This document shows, one piece after another, positions 1 through 8,308 of a stretch of DNA of 34,732 bases. Both the position numbers and the translations under genes were made by a program. Source of the DNA: Planctomycetota bacterium (GTDB lineage Bacteria; Planctomycetota; Phycisphaerae; WQYP01). Position 1 is the first letter of the stretch, and every line of letters starts with the position of its first letter. A model generated the notes under the pieces. That model was not told the DNA's origin, did no database searches, and saw only the letters and a program-made list of their open reading frames with translations. The DNA lies in contig JAJZJL010000041.1 in the NCBI GenBank assembly GCA_021810145.1, forward strand, positions 1 to 34,732. Direction: 5' to 3'.

Positions 1-117
1 AATTCCGTCTTGAATCTGCTGCGACTGCACGGTTGGCAGAATATCGCCGCCGCACTCCGACACCACTCCGTCAAGGTGCATAAGGCGCTCAAATTGGTCG
101 GAATTCCGGAAAACTAA
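1..117 (+). CDS. C-terminal end of a probable transposase (5' truncated by window)
   Basis: Frame 1 is open from the first base to a TAA at 115-117 and gives 38 residues, including the stretch LNLLRLHGWQNIAAALRHH and ending GIPEN. A hydrophobic 'xLNLLRLxGxxNIAxALRxx' pattern close to the stop resembles the tails of DDE transposases of the ISAs1 type that are common in planctomycetes. That is recalled similarity, not a search result. Catalytic residues would lie upstream of the window and cannot be checked. It is followed in the same frame by a fragment of another gene (118-306), which fits an insertion into that gene or debris. No terminal inverted repeat could be recognised. It could instead be the end of an unrelated protein. 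Confidence 0.4.
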   Translation, partial: NSVLNLLRLHGWQNIAAALRHHSVKVHKALKLVGIPEN

Positions 118-306
118 AAGACCCTGGTGCACCTCGGGCTGCATTTTGAATACCCGCGTCACGCCGGAATGCTGCGCCGACGGCATATATGGCTGCGTCT
201 GCGCGGGCCGGGACGCGTGGCCATTCAATCCTGTTATGAAGGCATTGAAATGGAAAACAGCCCCAACATCATTGAACCCTTTGGCTCAACTTCACGCGCC
301 TGGTAA
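118..306 (+). pseudogene. Remnant of an AIM24-like (DUF124) gene, C-terminal part only
   Basis: After the TAA at 115-117 the same frame stays open to a TAA at 304-306. The translated text has the feel of real protein: a basic segment (MLRRRHIWLRLRGPGRVAIQS) followed by an acidic tail ending in GSTSRAW. The 'GPGRVAIQS' segment matches the last beta-strand pattern (G-x-G-x-hydrophobic-x-x-Q-S) of AIM24-family beta-sandwich proteins. There is no ATG with a ribosome binding site; the only early start is GTG at 127 with nothing convincing upstream. I therefore read it as the 3' end of a broken gene, possibly split by the transposase-encoding element ending at 117. It converges on cysNC, leaving 15 bases between stops. 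The family call is tentative. Confidence 0.4.
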
Positions 307-321
307 CGTGCGACGAAGGGA

Positions 322-2271
322 TCAAATTTCCCACTCGCTTTCACCGGTGAGTAAGCCTTTGTTTTTCATCAAGCTCAAAATCGCGTCCACGCTCTGGTCA
401 ACACTGATCTCATGGGTTGCCAAAACCAGATCAGGATTCTTTGGCACTTCATACGCGGCGCTGACGCCGGGGAAGGATTTAATCTGACCGGCCTCGGCAA
501 GCTTATACATGCCGCTTTGATCGCGCTGCCTGCAGATTTCCAATGGCGCCGATAAATGAACTTCCAGGAAGCGGCCGTCGCCAATAAGCCGCCGGACTTT
601 CTCACGCACGGCCGCATGGGGAGCCAGCATCGCACAGATGCAAATCAATCCATTATCATTAAATATGCGGGCGACTTCGGCGGCGCGGCGGAGATTTTCG
701 GAGCGGTCATCGGCGGAAAATCCCAGATCGTTGGTCATGCCACGGCGCAAATCCTGCCCGTGCAATACCGTGGCCATTTTGCCGAGTTCAAAGAGCTTCT
801 CTTCAAGGGCGTAGGCGATTGTGGCCTTGCCCGAACCCGTCAGACCGGTGAGCAAAAGCGTGGCGGGCTTTTGTCCCAGCCGCTGCTGACGGCGCAGAGG
901 CGAAATTCGACTTTGCACAACTTTGCGCGGGGCGGCGGTGCTGCCCCATGGATCAACGGCACCCTTGGGCTGCTCCTGCTCCAGAATCATACCGGCACCG
1001 ACGGTGTTATAACTCTGGCGGTCAATAATAATAAAAGAACCGGTAGCACGATTCCGGCGATAGGGGTCAAAGGCCAGCGGTTGTGTTACCGACACGCTGC
1101 AACGTCCAACTTCATTCAGATGCAGTGTATCAAGAGGTTTGTCCTCAAGAGTGTTAATGTCAATGCCGTTAAGCAGGGTAATTTCACCGGCTGTGGTGCG
1201 GGTGGTCTGCTTGATAAGATAGCCCGCGGTCAAATCCAGCGGCTTTTCGCTTAACCAGACGATGCGTGCCGGGAAATCCTGTCCGAATTGCGGCGGTGAA
1301 TGTGGATGCACCAGCATATCGCCTCGGCTGATATCGATTTCATCTTCCAAAGTCAGCGTTACAGCCATCGGGCAATGGGCTTCATCAAGTTTACCGTCCA
1401 GCGTGACAATAGATCGGATGTTGCTTTTGCGGCCAGATGGCAAGACCATAACCTCATCGCCGGGACGAACCATACCGGAAGCAATGGTCCCGGCAAAACC
1501 CCGAAAATCCAGATTGGGGCGCAGCACCATTTGCACCGGGAATCGGAAATCCTGCATGTTGCGATCTGAGGCAATATGAACCGTTTCGAGATGATTCAAT
1601 AGCGGGCCGCTTTTATACCAGGGCATATTGGGGCTGATGTCCACTACGTTGTCACCCTTCAGTGCGCTGATGGGAATAAAGTGGACATCTTTGATATCCA
1701 GCTTGGCGGCAAATTCCGTGTACTGGGCCTTAATCTGATTAAAGCGATCCTGGGACCAGTCCACAAGATCCATTTTATTGATGGTCACCACAACGTGCTG
1801 AATTCCCAGCAGAGAGCAGATAAAGCTGTGGCGTTTGGTTTGCGCTACCACACCGTGCCGGGCATCGACCAGAATAATGGCCAATTGACACGTCGAGGCA
1901 CCCGTGGCCATATTGCGGGTGTATTGTTCATGGCCGGGCGTATCGGCGATGATAAATTTCCGTTTGTCGGTGGAGAAGTAGCGATAGGCAACATCAATGG
2001 TGATACCCTGCTCGCGTTCGGCTTTCAGGCCATCGGTAAGAAGAGCCAGATCAATTTCGCCGCCGGTTGTGCCATGGCGCACGGAGTCGCGACGGATGGC
2101 GGCCAGTTGATCTTCATAGATCATTTTGGTGTCATGCAGAAGCCGGCCTATAAGGGTGCTTTTGCCATCGTCCACGCTGCCGCAGGTCAGAAAGCGGAGC
2201 ATTTCTTTAGCCTGATTGCGCTGCAAATAGGTGTTAATATCTTCGTGCAATGCGGATTCAATTGCGGTCAT
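322..2271 (-). CDS. cysNC: Bifunctional sulfate adenylyltransferase subunit 1 / adenylylsulfate kinase (CysNC, NodQ-like)
   Basis: This is the large GTPase subunit of ATP sulfurylase fused to an APS-kinase domain; together they turn sulfate and ATP into APS and then PAPS in the cytosol. The 649 residues show an EF-Tu-like G domain: G1 GSVDDGKS (31-38), G3 DTPGH (110-114) and G4 NKMD (165-168). Beta-barrel domains follow to about 445. The APS-kinase domain starts near 470 with GLTGSGKA (476-483). In that domain the Walker A Ser/Thr after Lys482 is Ala483, the usual DGDN motif reads HGQD (504-507), and the FISP serine position reads MLAP (548-551). The ATG at 2271 has AGGAG about 10 bases upstream. 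It lies 128 bases downstream of cysD on the same strand, so the two form one operon. Kinase activity is uncertain; the GTPase half looks intact. Confidence 0.95.
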   Translation of the reverse strand: MTAIESALHEDINTYLQRNQAKEMLRFLTCGSVDDGKSTLIGRLLHDTKMIYEDQLAAIRRDSVRHGTTGGEIDLALLTDGLKAEREQGITIDVAYRYFSTDKRKFIIADTPGHEQYTRNMATGASTCQLAIILVDARHGVVAQTKRHSFICSLLGIQHVVVTINKMDLVDWSQDRFNQIKAQYTEFAAKLDIKDVHFIPISALKGDNVVDISPNMPWYKSGPLLNHLETVHIASDRNMQDFRFPVQMVLRPNLDFRGFAGTIASGMVRPGDEVMVLPSGRKSNIRSIVTLDGKLDEAHCPMAVTLTLEDEIDISRGDMLVHPHSPPQFGQDFPARIVWLSEKPLDLTAGYLIKQTTRTTAGEITLLNGIDINTLEDKPLDTLHLNEVGRCSVSVTQPLAFDPYRRNRATGSFIIIDRQSYNTVGAGMILEQEQPKGAVDPWGSTAAPRKVVQSRISPLRRQQRLGQKPATLLLTGLTGSGKATIAYALEEKLFELGKMATVLHGQDLRRGMTNDLGFSADDRSENLRRAAEVARIFNDNGLICICAMLAPHAAVREKVRRLIGDGRFLEVHLSAPLEICRQRDQSGMYKLAEAGQIKSFPGVSAAYEVPKNPDLVLATHEISVDQSVDAILSLMKNKGLLTGESEWEI

Positions 2272-2399
2272 ACCTGATAACTCCTGGATGTTGCTTTTTT
2301 CTGACTTCAGATTAAAGCTCTAAAATTCTACGTTCTCTGGTTCGCAAGCCCTTGCCGCACCCGATGCCGGCGGCCCGGTTCACACACGGTGCGATGCGG

Positions 2400-3308
2400 T
2401 TAAAAATATCCTTCACGTTTTTTCTGTTCCATGGAACCTTGTTCATCATGATCAATCGCTCGGCCGGAACGTTCGGATTGTCTGAACAGCAGCATTTCCT
2501 CAATAATTTTGGGAAGCGTATCGGCCTGTGATTCAATGGCTCCCGTCAACGGGTAGCAGCCGAGGGTACGAAACCGTACTTTTTTCATTACCGGGGTTTC
2601 ACCATCTTTAAGCGGATAACGGCTGTCATTGACATAAATGAGTTGCGGATCGCGCTGCACAACGGGGCGATAGTCCGCGAAATAAAGTGGGCAGATGGGA
2701 ATATTTTCCAGATGGATGTATTGCCAGATATCCAGTTCGGTCCAGTTGGACAAAGGAAATACCCGGATGCTCTCTCCTTTATTGATGCGAGCATTGTACA
2801 GATTCCACATTTCCGGTCGCTGATTCTTGGGATCCCATTGATAATGCTTATCGCGAAATGAAAAGATCCGCTCCTTGGCGCGGGATTTTTCCTCCTCACG
2901 GCGGGCACCGCCGAAGGCCGCGTCGAATTGATGCTTTTTCAATCCCAAAAGCAGCCCCTGCAGATTCATGTTATGGGTGTATTTGACACTTCCAGAGTCA
3001 AACGGGTTGATTCCCGCTTTAATGGCGTCGAAGTTCGTGCTCACGATGAGTTTAAGGTCATATTCCTTAACAAGGCGATCACGAAAAGCGTAAACCTCCT
3101 TGAAGTCCCAGGTGGTGTCGATGTGCATAAATGAAAATGGAACGCGGGCCGGGTAAAAAGCCTTGCGGGCCAGATGCAGCATGACGGAGGAATCTTTGCC
3201 GCTGGAAAACAACATGACTGGATTTTGAAATTCCGCGACGACTTCGCGGATAATATAAATACTCTCAGCTTCGAGTTCTTTGAGATGCGTAAGTTTAAGT
3301 GTGGTCAT
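2400..3308 (-). CDS. cysD: Sulfate adenylyltransferase subunit 2 (CysD)
   Basis: This is the catalytic small subunit of the heterodimeric ATP sulfurylase. It forms APS from ATP and sulfate, driven by GTP hydrolysis in its CysN partner encoded just downstream. The 302 residues are the usual length. The PP-loop SSGKDS lies at residues 35-40, and the family hallmarks [15 protein letters not shown] and the C-terminal KKREGYF are present. The ATG at 3308 is preceded by AGGA eight bases upstream. A candidate promoter lies at 3362-3390 and a 13-bp palindrome at 3334-3346, between that promoter and the gene. It is the first gene of the cysD-cysNC operon and divergent from rpsO. Nothing odd was seen in the protein. 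Confidence 0.97.
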   Translation of the reverse strand: MTTLKLTHLKELEAESIYIIREVVAEFQNPVMLFSSGKDSSVMLHLARKAFYPARVPFSFMHIDTTWDFKEVYAFRDRLVKEYDLKLIVSTNFDAIKAGINPFDSGSVKYTHNMNLQGLLLGLKKHQFDAAFGGARREEEKSRAKERIFSFRDKHYQWDPKNQRPEMWNLYNARINKGESIRVFPLSNWTELDIWQYIHLENIPICPLYFADYRPVVQRDPQLIYVNDSRYPLKDGETPVMKKVRFRTLGCYPLTGAIESQADTLPKIIEEMLLFRQSERSGRAIDHDEQGSMEQKKREGYF

Positions 3309-3333
3309 TTAGAAATCCTGATTAAAGCAGTAT

Positions 3334-3346
3334 TAATTTCCAATTA
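3334..3346. promoter_or_regulatory. 13-bp palindrome in the cysD leader, possible operator
   Basis: TAATT-TCC-AATTA has perfect 5-base arms around a 3-base centre. It lies between the candidate cysD start site and the cysD ATG, where a repressor of sulfur assimilation (for example of the Rrf2/CymR type) could bind. The sequence is AT-rich and short, so chance occurrence is possible. No regulator gene is adjacent. Confidence 0.25.
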
Positions 3347-3361
3347 TCTACTATTCCGATT

Positions 3362-3390
3362 AATTTAATAGGAGTTTGATTGGATGTCAA
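3362..3390 (-). promoter_or_regulatory. Candidate sigma70-type promoter of cysD-cysNC
   Basis: Read on the minus strand, a perfect TTGACA (3390-3385) is followed by a 17-base spacer and TAAATT (3367-3362), which matches four of six bases of TATAAT. Transcription would begin near 3355, giving a leader of about 45 bases before the cysD ATG. This is pattern matching only. Confidence 0.45.
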
Positions 3391-3392
3391 CT

Positions 3393-3410
3393 GCAGGCAG
3401 GCTTGCCTGC
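3393..3410. repeat. Perfect inverted repeat between cysD and rpsO
   Basis: GCAGGCA (3393-3399) and TGCCTGC (3404-3410) are exact inverted copies around a GGCT loop, forming a 7-bp GC-rich stem. No T-run follows on either strand, so it is not a classical terminator. It sits just upstream of the cysD promoter and about 60 bases upstream of the rpsO promoter, so it may be an operator or an insulating hairpin. Confidence 0.5.
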
Positions 3411-3471
3411 GGCTATTTCCCATTTTCCGGTATCTCAACATATCATAAAGATTACCATAAACGTCACATAG

Positions 3472-3499
3472 TTGCAGCAGACGCGGCAGGGGTTATAAT
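3472..3499 (+). promoter_or_regulatory. Candidate promoter of rpsO(-pnp)
   Basis: TTGCAG (3472-3477) and a perfect TATAAT (3494-3499) are separated by 16 bases. Transcription would start around 3506, leaving a leader of about 78 bases before rpsO. S15 autoregulates through its leader in other bacteria. Whether this leader folds that way was not established. Confidence 0.55.
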
Positions 3500-3583
3500 G
3501 CGCAGGCTTAAATTCCCGCGAGGAACGTGTTGGCATGTGCTGACAGTATCCCGTTGTTAAACTAGCGAAAGGCATTCAGGAAG

Positions 3584-3850
3584 ATGATCACAGAGGAAAA
3601 GAAGCGGCAAATTATCACCGACACCCGTACCCATGAAAAAGACACCGGCTCAGCGGAAGTGCAGATCGCACTGCTGACCGAGCGGATAAATGACCTCACA
3701 GGGCACCTCAAAACGCATAAGAAAGATTTCTCTTCGCGGCGCGGGCTGCTCAAGATGGTCGGAAAGCGTTCCAGCCTGTTGAAATATCTGACCCGCACGG
3801 ACCCGCAGCGGTATCAGGCCATTATCACCCGCCTTGGCTTGCGCAAGTAG
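3584..3850 (+). CDS. rpsO: 30S ribosomal protein S15
   Basis: S15 is a primary 16S rRNA-binding protein of the small-subunit platform and forms bridge contacts with the 50S subunit. The product is 88 residues, the normal length. It has the family pattern: [16 protein letters not shown] (about 22-37), then H-L-K-x-H-K-K-D-x-x-S-R-R-G-L, and a C-terminal LGLRK. The ATG at 3584 directly follows an AGGA that is too close to be ideal. GAAAGG about 11 bases upstream may be the true ribosome binding site. The gene order rpsO then pnp is conserved across many bacteria and supports both calls. Confidence 0.98.
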   Translation: MITEEKKRQIITDTRTHEKDTGSAEVQIALLTERINDLTGHLKTHKKDFSSRRGLLKMVGKRSSLLKYLTRTDPQRYQAIITRLGLRK

Positions 3851-3986
3851 TACCCGTGCTTTTCGCATGAACTGCATGACATTGTGGGTGCTACATGTGT
3901 CGGGCAGTCTCGGGCGGGCAAATGCAGGCCCTTAATCCGGCGTCTTTTTTTAAGTACCCCTGTTCAGTTGAAGGACAGGAGCGGCT

Positions 3987-4100
3987 ATGGCAGGCCGTGA
4001 TTTGCTGAAACGCGTTCGCCGTTGGCTGGCTTTGTGTATTTTGCGAGCGCTGTTGTTATCCGGTTCCGCCGGCAATGTTGTTGTAGAAGTTGATGGTTAA
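3987..4100 (+). CDS. Possible 37-residue peptide between rpsO and pnp
   Basis: An ATG at 3987 with a good ribosome binding site (AGGACAGGAG, about six bases upstream) opens 37 codons ending in TAA at 4098-4100, just 27 bases before pnp. The peptide begins with a basic segment (AGRDLLKRVRRW) and continues with a hydrophobic run (LALCILRALLLSG), then a short polar tail. This is the shape of a small membrane peptide or a signal sequence. I recognise no family. It could be a leader peptide affecting pnp expression, a small membrane protein, or chance. Its placement and ribosome binding site favour translation, but conservation is unknown. Confidence 0.35.
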   Translation: MAGRDLLKRVRRWLALCILRALLLSGSAGNVVVEVDG

Positions 4101-4127
4101 AGAGTTTTTTTATTGAAGGACACAAAG

Positions 4128-6296
4128 ATGACGGTAGTTAAGGTTGAGACGGAATTAAACGGTCGTAAGTTTTCCATTGAAACAGGGTATTTGGCCAAGC
4201 AGGCTGATGGCGCGGTACTGGTACAGTTTGGTGATACGGTGGTTTTGACCACCGTGGTAACATCCGATCCCCGGCCTGGAATTGATTTCTTCCCGCTTAC
4301 AGTTGATTATCGCGAAAAGACCTCCGCCGCAGGCAAATTTCCCGGTGGCTTTATTAAACGGGAAGGGCGTCCATCCACCAAAGAAACACTGACCGCCCGG
4401 ATGATCGATCGCCCGATTCGTCCCCTGTTCCCCCTGGGATACATCGATGAAGTTCTGATTCAATCAATGGTATTATCAGCCGATGGCCAGAATGATCCCG
4501 ATATCCTGGCCATGGTCGGCGCTTCCGCCGCTTTAGCGATCAGTAAAATTCCCTTTGAAGGCCCGATTGGTGCCGTGCGCGTTGGCAGAATCAACGGCCA
4601 ACTGGCACTCATGCCTACGCAGTCGGATATGGACGCATCGGATCTGGACCTGCTGCTGACCGGCACGGAAAATCAAATCAACATGATTGAAGTTGGGGCG
4701 CGTGAGCAATCCGAAAAATCGATTCTGGAAGCCATTGAATTCGGCCACACTTTCATCCGGCAGTTGGTGGCATTACAACGGGATTTAATGGCCAAGGTCG
4801 GCAAGCCCAAGGAATGCACACTGCGTTCCGCTCCGGCTGAACTGGTGAAAATCGTCTCGGACTATTCAGATCGAATCCGTCAGGCGCGGCAGATTCCCGG
4901 CAAACAGGATCGCAACGATGCCGTTAAAGCCATCAAAAAAGAAATTATTGAAAAGCTTACAGCGGTTGATCCCGCCACCGGAAAACCCGCCAACGACGCG
5001 GTTATGGTGTCCAGCGCTATTTCCCAGGTTGAGGAAAAGGTCGTTCGTGAACTGATTCTATCCGGCGTGCGGCCCGATGGCCGTGACCACACCACCATTC
5101 GCCCGATTTCCGGACAAGTTGGAGTGTTGCCGCGGACGCACGGATCGGCCGTTTTCTGCCGGGGAGAAACACAGGCGCTGGTTACGACCACGCTTGGCAC
5201 CGGTGACGATGAACAGATTGTCGATGGCCTTGGCGAGGAATATTCCAAGAAGTTCATGCTGCATTACAACTTCCCGCCGTTCGCCACAGGTGAAGTCAAA
5301 CGAATCATGGGACCGGGCCGCCGGGAAATCGGACACGGTGCTTTGGCCGAACGCTCTCTGGAACCGGTTCTGCCTTCACCGGATCAGTTTCCATACGTTA
5401 TTCGCGTGGTATCGGATATTCTCGAATCCAACGGCAGTTCGTCGATGGCCTCGGTGTGCGGTGGCACGCTGGCATTACTGGACGCCGGAGTGCCCTTAAT
5501 TCGTCCCGTTGCCGGTATCAGCATAGGGCTGGTCAGCGAAGGGGATCGGGAAGTTTTAATTACGGACATTCTCGGTGAGGAAGATCATTTTGGCGATATG
5601 GATTTCAAGGTCTCGGGAACCACACAAGGTATAACCGGCATCCAATTGGATTTGAAGATTCACGGCCTGCGCATGGATCAAATTGCGGCCACTTTGGAAC
5701 AGGCACGCGTGGCTCGTCTGCAGATACTTGAAAAAATGCAGGCAGTTATTTCCACCCATCGGGCGGAAATTTCACCGTTTGCGCCACGGCTGCTGACCAT
5801 TCATATCAATCCTGAGAAGATCGGTAAAGTGATCGGGCCTGGCGGCAAGACCATCAAGAAAATTGTTGAAACCACAGGTGCCAAAATTGATATTGAAGAT
5901 GACGGCACGGTATTTATTTCCGCACTGGGAATGGCCGCCGCTGAACGCGCCCGGGAAGAAGTGGAACGTCTTACGGAAGACGTTAAAGTCGGAAAAATTT
6001 ACAACGGAAAAGTTTCATCGATTAAAGAATTCGGCGCATTTATTGAGGTTATCCCAGGCGTTGACGGCCTGTGCCACATCAGTGAATTATCTGATAAATA
6101 TGTCAAAAACGCCTTGGATGAAGTGAAGGTAGGCCAGGAGGTTCGCGTGAAGGTCATCGCCATTGATGATCAGGGGCGAATTAAGCTTTCTCGAAAGCAG
6201 GCCATGCGGGATGAAAATCCGCAGCCGGCTGCGGCGGCAACGGTAGCGCCGCAAGCTCCGGCTGCAGCCAATCCGGCACCGACAGCTTCGGCTTAA
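4128..6296 (+). CDS. pnp: Polyribonucleotide nucleotidyltransferase (PNPase)
   Basis: PNPase is a 3'-5' phosphorolytic exoribonuclease that degrades mRNA and can add tails; it works as a trimer in the cytoplasm, often within a degradosome. The 722 residues carry two RNase PH-like cores (about 1-215 and 314-540) around an all-helical linker. The second core holds the conserved GDMDFK segment near 490. A KH domain follows with the GPGG loop near 568, and an S1 domain spans about 620-690. The last 25 residues are an Ala/Pro-rich tail. I place the start at ATG 4128 because AAGGA ends seven bases before it and homologues begin at this point; an in-frame TTG at 4113 overlaps that ribosome binding site. 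A histidine kinase gene follows after 21 bases. Confidence 0.97.
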   Translation: MTVVKVETELNGRKFSIETGYLAKQADGAVLVQFGDTVVLTTVVTSDPRPGIDFFPLTVDYREKTSAAGKFPGGFIKREGRPSTKETLTARMIDRPIRPLFPLGYIDEVLIQSMVLSADGQNDPDILAMVGASAALAISKIPFEGPIGAVRVGRINGQLALMPTQSDMDASDLDLLLTGTENQINMIEVGAREQSEKSILEAIEFGHTFIRQLVALQRDLMAKVGKPKECTLRSAPAELVKIVSDYSDRIRQARQIPGKQDRNDAVKAIKKEIIEKLTAVDPATGKPANDAVMVSSAISQVEEKVVRELILSGVRPDGRDHTTIRPISGQVGVLPRTHGSAVFCRGETQALVTTTLGTGDDEQIVDGLGEEYSKKFMLHYNFPPFATGEVKRIMGPGRREIGHGALAERSLEPVLPSPDQFPYVIRVVSDILESNGSSSMASVCGGTLALLDAGVPLIRPVAGISIGLVSEGDREVLITDILGEEDHFGDMDFKVSGTTQGITGIQLDLKIHGLRMDQIAATLEQARVARLQILEKMQAVISTHRAEISPFAPRLLTIHINPEKIGKVIGPGGKTIKKIVETTGAKIDIEDDGTVFISALGMAAAERAREEVERLTEDVKVGKIYNGKVSSIKEFGAFIEVIPGVDGLCHISELSDKYVKNALDEVKVGQEVRVKVIAIDDQGRIKLSRKQAMRDENPQPAAAATVAPQAPAAANPAPTASA

Positions 6297-6317
6297 TTAA
6301 TCTTACGCGGGTGCATC

Positions 6318-7082
6318 ATGGTAGAGCCTGCAGCACACCCCGGCGCGTCAACAGCGAAATCAGTGGATGTTTCTGTTGACAATCTGGATCGGGAACGAGA
6401 TCGGCTGGCGCGGGTGGAGCAACTGGCTCGCCTGGGCGAGCTTGCCGGAGGGTTGGCTCATGAGTTGAAAAATCCGCTTTCGACCATCAAACTGAACCTG
6501 CAGTTATTGCAGGAGGATTTGATGCAGTTGCCCGGCGCGGAAACCAGCAGGGCAAGAGCTTCAACCCTGCGAAAAGAGGTCGACCGTCTCGGCCATACTG
6601 TCGATGATTTTCTCCGGTTCGCCGGCCGCCTGGAGTTGCACACCAAACCGACGCAACTCAATGATCTGGTGCGGGACTTGATTGACTTTTTTCGACCACA
6701 GGCCCAGGCCGCCAATGTGCGGCTGCATACCAGCTTGTGCTCCGAGGAGCCGCTTTGCCCCTTGGACCCCAACTTGATCAAGCAGGCATTGTTGAATCTG
6801 ATGCTTAACGCCGTGCAGGCCATGCCGGACGGCGGAGATTTAATTATTCGTACGCATGTGGATCAAAACCGGGTTTATTTGGATGTTGCGGATACCGGTT
6901 CGGGCGTATCGGCCAGTGCCGCGTCGCATATTTTTGAAGCATACTACACGACGAAAAAGGGCGGAACCGGACTGGGGCTTGCCACCACGCGCCGTATCAT
7001 TGAAGAACACCGCGGTCATATTTCCTTTACCAGTGAACCCGGCAAGGGAACCAATTTCCGGCTGGATCTGCCCCTGCAGTAG
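6318..7082 (+). CDS. Soluble sensor histidine kinase (NtrB/HisKA type) without a sensor domain
   Basis: The 254-residue protein is a bare transmitter. An N-terminal charged helix (about 20-40) leads into the HisKA dimerisation domain with H-box GGLAHELKNPLS (phospho-acceptor His48), typical of NtrB-like kinases. The HATPase domain has an N-box (NLMLNAVQAMPDGG, Asn164), a G1 box DTGSG (192-196) and a G2 box GGTGLGL (215-221). There is no membrane segment or PAS/GAF domain, so the input must come from a partner or from the short N-terminus. No response regulator gene is next to it. It starts 21 bases after pnp and probably shares its transcript. The autokinase function is secure; signal and target are unknown. 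Confidence 0.9.
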   Translation: MVEPAAHPGASTAKSVDVSVDNLDRERDRLARVEQLARLGELAGGLAHELKNPLSTIKLNLQLLQEDLMQLPGAETSRARASTLRKEVDRLGHTVDDFLRFAGRLELHTKPTQLNDLVRDLIDFFRPQAQAANVRLHTSLCSEEPLCPLDPNLIKQALLNLMLNAVQAMPDGGDLIIRTHVDQNRVYLDVADTGSGVSASAASHIFEAYYTTKKGGTGLGLATTRRIIEEHRGHISFTSEPGKGTNFRLDLPLQ

Positions 7083-7232
7083 ACCATGGCCGTATTCGGC
7101 CCAGATGGACGCTTACTGGTCACATTACTGAGCAATTGGTATCAATGGTATGGCATTGTCGATGTTCACCGATGTTTGAACATATGGGGTGCATCGATGA
7201 ACATTGGCGTACCTCGTCCTGGCCGCCTCAGC

Positions 7233-8234
7233 TCATTTCGGCTTTATGCCGCAAAGGATCAAAATGGTGGGGATCAGATTAAAGCACGCGTGCATGGTAA
7301 TGTCCGTCCAGATATTTCCAGTACGTTCATACATATAACCTAACGCCACGGCCAGCAGGAACAAAACCGGAAAATATTCATCGTAACCGGGTGTAACAAC
7401 GTAATGCACGCCTGCAAATACAGCCGCGGTGAGCAGAATTGCAATCCATCGTCGGCGCGGCAACCATGGCGATTGCGGCCATTGTGGCGGGGGGGGAGGA
7501 CTCGGCGGTGCGGGGACACCTGCGGTGGAATCTGAAGATGGACGTTCCTCACTCGCGGTGGAAGCTATGTCCGGTTGTCCCCATGGCGTATTGTGCGCGG
7601 CAGCCAAATTCGCCGGGGTCGTAGCGGTCTTTGAACCGATGAGCATGAATTTCTGGCTCAGCCAGGACTGAATTAACCCGCGGAAGAAAAGTTCCTCGGA
7701 AATGGGTGCAACAATCACGACCATGAGCACAAGGAAGGCCAGACTGATCGGGGAATGATCCGTTGCCATGGCTTTAAGTGCCGGATGCACTGGCGGAAGT
7801 TTATGCGTGATGAGCCTGGATGCCACATCCGTAACGAGAATCGAAACATATAAAATTGGCGCAATGACCGCAAAACTCAATACCCCCAATCCCACACCGC
7901 GCGGAATATTGCGAGCGATGATTCCCAGGCCGGAAAGTCCATTCTCAAACCACGTTCTGCTGAAAATACATGTTGCCGCAATGGCTGACAAACCTGCGAG
8001 AATTTCAACAACCGTAGATTTTTGCGACATTGACACGTGCGCCGTCGCAATAGCCGCAAGATTCCCAATGAAGAAATAGATAAGAAAAACCAGAACCACG
8101 GCAAGAAAACTTAGAATATTATTGCGCTTCGGAGCCTGTTGCAGCGGCTCGGCGGAAAATACCCTTGCGCGTATAATGACATAAATGCTCGCGGCCAGAG
8201 CTGCCAGCAAAAACGCGAAAATATGCGCGGCCAT
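7233..8234 (-). CDS. CPBP-family intramembrane protease (Rce1/Abi type) with a proline-rich insertion
   Basis: This is a multi-pass membrane protein of 333 residues when started at ATG 8234. The open frame extends upstream to 8417, but that would overlap trpC on the other strand and adds a polar, non-homologous stretch. The CPBP motifs are present in order: EELFFR (Glu180, Glu181, Arg185), FAGVH (His277) and HACFN (His315, Asn319). These are the presumed metal and catalytic residues of the Rce1-like family. Hydrophobic segments are seen near 5-22, 41-65, 115-137, 163-178, 264-283 and 287-303. An unusual insert of about 65 residues (195-262), rich in Pro, Ser and Ala, separates motif 1 from motif 2. 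Substrate is unknown. No strong ribosome binding site precedes the chosen start. Confidence 0.85.
   Translation of the reverse strand: MAAHIFAFLLAALAASIYVIIRARVFSAEPLQQAPKRNNILSFLAVVLVFLIYFFIGNLAAIATAHVSMSQKSTVVEILAGLSAIAATCIFSRTWFENGLSGLGIIARNIPRGVGLGVLSFAVIAPILYVSILVTDVASRLITHKLPPVHPALKAMATDHSPISLAFLVLMVVIVAPISEELFFRGLIQSWLSQKFMLIGSKTATTPANLAAAHNTPWGQPDIASTASEERPSSDSTAGVPAPPSPPPPPQWPQSPWLPRRRWIAILLTAAVFAGVHYVVTPGYDEYFPVLFLLAVALGYMYERTGNIWTDITMHACFNLIPTILILCGIKPK
7489..7496. repeat. Run of eight G within the CPBP protease gene
   Basis: Eight consecutive G on the plus strand encode the proline run of the insertion in the minus-strand CPBP protease. A homopolymer of this length can slip during replication and would shift the frame before motifs 2 and 3. 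It may equally be a spot for sequencing error. Confidence 0.6.
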
Positions 8235-8308
8235 AAAACTGACGGATACAGCGTGATGTTGAAGCGGTTGTGGATGGATAAGATAGTCTCCAGAAAAAGG
8301 GATATACG

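Noticed and set aside
556..1254. 232-codon plus-strand frame opposite cysNC
   Set aside because: It is a shadow of the well-supported CysNC reading frame with an antisense-type composition.
3901..3955. Possible terminator after rpsO (T-run near 3944)
   Set aside because: No stable stem immediately before the T-run could be drawn.
4113..4127. TTG start for pnp at 4113
   Set aside because: The region contains the AAGGA ribosome binding site for the ATG at 4128, where PNPase homologues begin.
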